From assembly GCA_907163075.1 (NCBI GenBank), contig CAJQTY010000001.1, positions 1,240,001 to 1,304,000 on the forward strand: a DNA stretch of 64,000 nt, in the 5' to 3' direction. Origin of the DNA: an uncultured Rhodocyclaceae bacterium. GTDB taxonomy: Bacteria > Pseudomonadota > Gammaproteobacteria > Burkholderiales > Rhodocyclaceae. Both the position numbers and the translations under genes were made by a program. The notes below the pieces were generated by a model. That model had not been told where the DNA came from and did not search any database. It saw only the letters and a program-made list of their open reading frames with translations. This document shows positions 57,784-64,000 of the stretch, one piece after another (within the stretch, counting starts at the first letter, position 1; every line of letters starts with the position of its first letter).

Positions 57784-57987
57784 ATGAAGCCAGGAAAACT
57801 CATAGCATTCGTCGCCGCGGCGTTGTCTTGCTCCCAACTCTGGGCGGGGCCGGCGGCGTGGTACTTGTGGCGAAGCCCGGAGAACAGCTTCCCGATTTGC
57901 TCGCAAACAACACCGGGCGAGGACTGGCAAGTGATCAAAGGCCCCTTCCAGGATGCGGCCTGCAAAAAACCGGGCGTCCCGCGCTGA
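57784..57987 (+). CDS. Small secreted protein, unknown
   Basis: A 67-residue protein starting at ATG 57784. Its first 21 residues form a Sec signal peptide ending SQLWA before GPAAWYLW. The mature 46 residues contain two cysteines (ICSQ and AACKK) that could form a disulfide, and motif SQTTPGEDWQVIKGPFQDAAC. I recall similar small secreted proteins in betaproteobacteria but know no function. It lies between the two mini-protein genes on the same strand. Confidence 0.6.
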   Translation: MKPGKLIAFVAAALSCSQLWAGPAAWYLWRSPENSFPICSQTTPGEDWQVIKGPFQDAACKKPGVPR

Positions 57988-58067
57988 CCGGGTAGCGCCT
58001 GGCCGCAGCCGGCGAAGCTCAACCGGATATACAAGCTACGTTGCCACCGTTCAGCAACTGAAAACCG

Positions 58068-58114
58068 ACTCCGTTACAGTCCGGTACAGAACCGAGTCAA
58101 TCAAGCAACGGAGT
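58068..58114. repeat. ACTCCGTT inverted repeat before mini-protein B
   Basis: ACTCCGTT (58068-58075) and AACGGAGT (58107-58114) are exact inverted copies, 31 bp apart, about 70 bp before the start of mini-protein B. Could be an operator or part of a leader hairpin. Confidence 0.35.
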
Positions 58115-58185
58115 TAAAGGGTGTTCATCGATAAACTGACTCCCTTCGAACAGAACTGTTTTTCAGATCAAGGAAGAAAATAGCG

Positions 58186-58296
58186 ATGAATTCAAGCCAG
58201 GCTGTCTCGGTCATTTTGATAATCGCATGCCTTGTGATACCCCAACTGCTGAATGCCTACCTAAACACCCCGCTCGCTTCGAAATCCGACAAGTAA
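58186..58296 (+). CDS. 36-residue membrane mini-protein B
   Basis: A small open frame with a good AAGGAAGA ribosome site before ATG 58186. The product has one hydrophobic helix (VSVILIIACLVIPQLLNAYL) and a polar tail ending in Lys. It matches mini-protein A in length (36) and in the PQLLxAYxN motif at the membrane edge. No known family is recognised. Probably a single-pass inner-membrane peptide. Confidence 0.6.
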   Translation: MNSSQAVSVILIIACLVIPQLLNAYLNTPLASKSDK

Positions 58297-58597
58297 TTCC
58301 GGTTCGACCCACGCCGCCACTGGCATTCGGAGTCGAGGAAAGCACGCTCCTTTGCTGGAAACATCAAGGGTGATCGAAGTCCGGTAGCGCATGCGCAAAC
58401 CTCAGCCATTCATCCAGGTCGGATTACAGAATATCAGACTGCATCCAGCGCGAGAATGCGGCCTCGGACCGCTCTTCTCCCGCCAACGGAAGAGCCTTTT
58501 GCGCCATTCGCCGTGTAGCTGTCGAACATGCCTTGTCGCTTGACAATCAAGGGCTTGGCACGTAAATTCACACCCTCGCCCGTGTTCAGCACGGGAA
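58297..58597. other. Gap upstream of the metH riboswitch
   Basis: No gene seen. It should hold the metH promoter, since the riboswitch starts at 58598. CTTGACA at 58537-58543 could be a -35 element; no clear -10 partner was settled. Confidence 0.3.
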
Positions 58598-58651
58598 TCG
58601 CGCCGATTTGATCTGTACAGATTGCGGGCGCGTTAGAAATGCCGCTAAAGC
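58598..58651 (+). ncRNA. SAM-II-like riboswitch aptamer in the metH leader
   Basis: The order CGCGCC-GATTT...ATTGC-GGGCGCG-TTAGAAATGCC-GCTAAAG follows the SAM-II consensus: P1 arms at 58599-58604 and 58629-58634 (CGCGCC with GGCGCG), the GATTT loop strand, ATTGC, the AAAT segment and the GCTAAAG pseudoknot strand. It stands directly upstream of metH, a gene of the methionine/SAM cycle. SAM binding should lower expression. An intrinsic terminator follows 12 bp later. Confidence 0.75.
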
Positions 58652-58663
58652 GAAGCCGCCGAT

Positions 58664-58698
58664 AAAGACCCGCCGCGCTTGCGCCGACGGGTCTTTTG
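58664..58698 (+). terminator. Intrinsic terminator between riboswitch and metH (attenuator)
   Basis: AAAGACCCG (58664-58672) and CGGGTCTTT (58688-58696) form a 9-bp stem, and the second arm runs into a T-run. It lies between the SAM-II-like aptamer and the metH start, so it can act as the switch output. Confidence 0.8.
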
Positions 58699-58751
58699 CT
58701 TTACGCGCCGCAATTTGCGCCGCACACCACACGATGAAGAAGGTAATCGAC

Positions 58752-62458
<3,707 letters not shown>

Positions 62459-62459
<1 letters not shown>

Positions 62460-62833
62460 TGGCTCGCCACGGGCACGCGAAATCCCGGAACGGACGCGGC
62501 GCGGGGTTCTATTTCCGCAACATGACCGAACGGCTTCTCTTCGCCGTGCGCGGTAGCATGAGAACGCTTCCCCCGGGAAGGAGGCGAGTCAATATCCGGG
62601 CAAAGCAAAAGCGGCAGCACGCGCGTAAGCCAGATAAATTTTTCGCGACCGGCGAAGCGTGCAGCCCCAGCACTAGCCTGGCGCTGTTCGCGCGCCAACT
62701 CGGGGTCGCCTGGAAAAACTGGGGTAACGAAGTTCCCGAAACGGTCGGCGAGCACTTCTTCAACCAACGCGAAGCTTGCCGGACCTGCCGGTTTACGTCG
62801 TGCCACGAAGTCGTGCGCGATGGCAGCGACTGA
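62459..62833 (+). CDS. Possible small Cys-containing protein between metH and murB
   Basis: A 124-codon frame whose ATG overlaps the metH stop (TGATG) and whose end overlaps the murB start. The first half is Arg-rich. The second half has an [14 protein letters not shown] cluster of cysteines. Overlap with both neighbours suits a coupled gene, but no family is recognised and the opposite strand also has an open frame here, so this could be chance. Confidence 0.35.
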
Positions 62834-63863
62834 CTCCGGCTGGCCGCTGGCCGGGTTCGATCTGGCCCGGGCCAACACGCTCGCCCTTCCCGGCCATGCG
62901 GCGCTGTACGCCGAGATTACGTCGGCGGATCAGCTTGCCCGCTTCGTAAGCGAGCGCTCACCAGGTAGCTTGCGCCGTTTCGTGCTCGGCGGCGGCAGCA
63001 ATCTCGTGCTGAGCGGCGATTTCGACGGCCTCGTGCTGCACATGGCGATCGGCGGGCACGAACTGGCCGGCGAGGACGACGAAGCCTGGTATGTGCGTGC
63101 CGGCGCCGGGGAAAGCTGGCATGATTTTGTTGGCTGGACGCTGACGCAGGGCTGGCCGGGGCTGGAAAACCTGTCGCTGATTCCCGGCACGGTCGGCGCC
63201 GCGCCGATCCAGAACATCGGCGCCTACGGGCTGGAAGTGGCTGAGCGATTTCATTCGCTCACCGCCTGCGACATGGACAGCGGGGAGTTTGTCCGCTTCG
63301 ACCGCGCGGCCTGCCGCTTTGGCTACCGCGACAGCGTGTTCAAGCAGGAAGGCTGGCATCTGGACGGACGTTTCGTGATCACCGACGTCACCTTCCTTTT
63401 ACCCAAGGCCTGGCAGGCACTCGCCGGCTACGCCGAGATCGCTGCCGAACTCGCGGCGCAAAGCATTGCCTCGGCCGACGCCCGCCAGATCGCGGCGGCC
63501 GTCGTCGCCGTACGCAGGCGCAAGCTGCCCGACCCGGCACAAATCCCCAACGCCGGCAGCTTCTTCCACAACCCGGTCGTCGATGTGGCGACGGCAGGCC
63601 GCCTGCGCGCGGCGTATCCCGCCCTGCCATGCTACCCCCAGGCCGACGGACGCTGCAAGCTCGCGGCCGGCTGGCTGATCGAGCAGGCCGGCTGGAAGGG
63701 AAAAGCCCTCGGCCCGGTGAGCATGTACGAAAAGCAGGCCTTGGTCATGATCAACCGCGGCGGTGCCACGGGCGCCGACGTGCGCGCGCTGATGCAGGCC
63801 GTGCAACGCGATGTGATGGACAAGTTCGCCGTCGCGCTGACGCCCGAGCCCATCTTTCTCTGA
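62820..63863 (+). CDS. murB: UDP-N-acetylenolpyruvoylglucosamine reductase
   Basis: A 347-residue FAD enzyme of peptidoglycan precursor synthesis, reducing UDP-GlcNAc-enolpyruvate to UDP-MurNAc. The FAD-binding region [19 protein letters not shown] and [20 protein letters not shown], the Tyr loop [11 protein letters not shown] (a feature of the E. coli-type I enzyme), the catalytic Ser in NAGSFFHNP and Glu in TPEPIFL are all present. ATG 62820 overlaps the small frame upstream. It is away from the mra (dcw) cluster, as in many betaproteobacteria. Confidence 0.95.
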   Translation: MAATDSGWPLAGFDLARANTLALPGHAALYAEITSADQLARFVSERSPGSLRRFVLGGGSNLVLSGDFDGLVLHMAIGGHELAGEDDEAWYVRAGAGESWHDFVGWTLTQGWPGLENLSLIPGTVGAAPIQNIGAYGLEVAERFHSLTACDMDSGEFVRFDRAACRFGYRDSVFKQEGWHLDGRFVITDVTFLLPKAWQALAGYAEIAAELAAQSIASADARQIAAAVVAVRRRKLPDPAQIPNAGSFFHNPVVDVATAGRLRAAYPALPCYPQADGRCKLAAGWLIEQAGWKGKALGPVSMYEKQALVMINRGGATGADVRALMQAVQRDVMDKFAVALTPEPIFL

Positions 63864-63965
63864 GTGGAGACGGGCCGCGAGAGACATCAGGCCGCGCTTC
63901 TGACGATACCTGGCGCGCGCGGCGCAGGGCTACCGGCCGGTTGTGCGGGTGGCTCGGCGCGCCGC

Positions 63966-64000
63966 TTACTCGACCCGCTCGAAACTCACCTGCCCGTACA
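63966..64000 (-). CDS. C-terminal end of a minus-strand gene (partial)
   Basis: On the minus strand an open frame enters from the right edge and ends YGQVSFERVE then TAA at 63966-63968. Only about ten codons are visible, so it cannot be named. It is convergent with murB. Confidence 0.35.
   Translation of the reverse strand, partial: YGQVSFERVE

Noticed and set aside
58608-58751. Upstream start for metH
   Set aside because: This stretch is part of the SAM-II-like aptamer and the terminator. The ATG at 58752 has a proper ribosome site and fits the family start.

Overview
The window looks like chromosomal DNA of a GC-rich betaproteobacterium, most plausibly a member of the Rhodocyclales (Accumulibacter, Propionivibrio, Azonexus or Dechloromonas relatives). 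This is inferred from gene content, because no rRNA is present. The content includes a PHB synthesis cluster (phaC, phaB, phaR), a two-gene cyanophycin synthetase locus, bacterioferritin with Bfd, FeoAB, a periplasmic fatty acid cis/trans isomerase, PilY1, and several REP/MITE-like repeats.

Layout. 1-5 kb: end of a minor pilin operon (upstream tail, pilY1, a TonB-like gene). 5.1-8.1 kb: a small accessory patch between tRNA-Thr and tRNA-Arg, holding a Phd/ParE toxin-antitoxin pair, a truncated SNF2-type helicase, a broken MazE and small unknown genes. 8.1-14.1 kb, minus strand: cti, then phaR, phaB and phaC. 14.4-17.3 kb: rhlE, two glycosyltransferase-like genes, 4.5S SRP RNA. 17.5-18.7 kb: two bacterioferritin subunits and Bfd. 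18.9-25.5 kb: rlmD, mnmD, metQ-like, feoB-feoA and an EamA transporter. 25.5-32.2 kb: a very large hybrid sensor kinase and a chemoreceptor. 32.8-40.7 kb: cyanophycin locus (ABC exporter, DUF1854, CphA', CphA), then kup. 43-53 kb: accessory and degraded zone with RES/Xre toxin-antitoxin, class II aldolase beside a collapsed SDR gene, OsmC, a PhaZ7-like PHB depolymerase, a patatin lipoprotein, a wrecked regulator, a PQQ sugar dehydrogenase and an FMN reductase. 53.8-57.3 kb: a stress-type block (htpX, Tim44-like, HPF-like, nhaR). 57.5-58.3 kb: three mini-genes. 58.6-64 kb: SAM-II riboswitch, metH, murB, and the tail of a minus-strand gene.

How the parts fit. The strongest theme is storage and nutrient buffering: carbon as PHB (synthesis, granule regulator, and a depolymerase resembling the secreted PhaZ7), nitrogen as cyanophycin, iron as bacterioferritin with Feo uptake and Bfd release, and K+ uptake by Kup. 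The most notable non-coding signals are a SAM-II-like riboswitch followed by a terminator upstream of metH, a symmetric four-site operator with 11-bp direct-repeat spacing between the PhaZ7-like gene and the patatin gene, a double palindromic operator upstream of feoAB, and a 114-bp MITE present twice. Two 36-residue membrane mini-proteins of the same design, flanking a small secreted protein, are the best candidate for an undescribed gene family. No CRISPR array, prophage or complete insertion sequence was seen.
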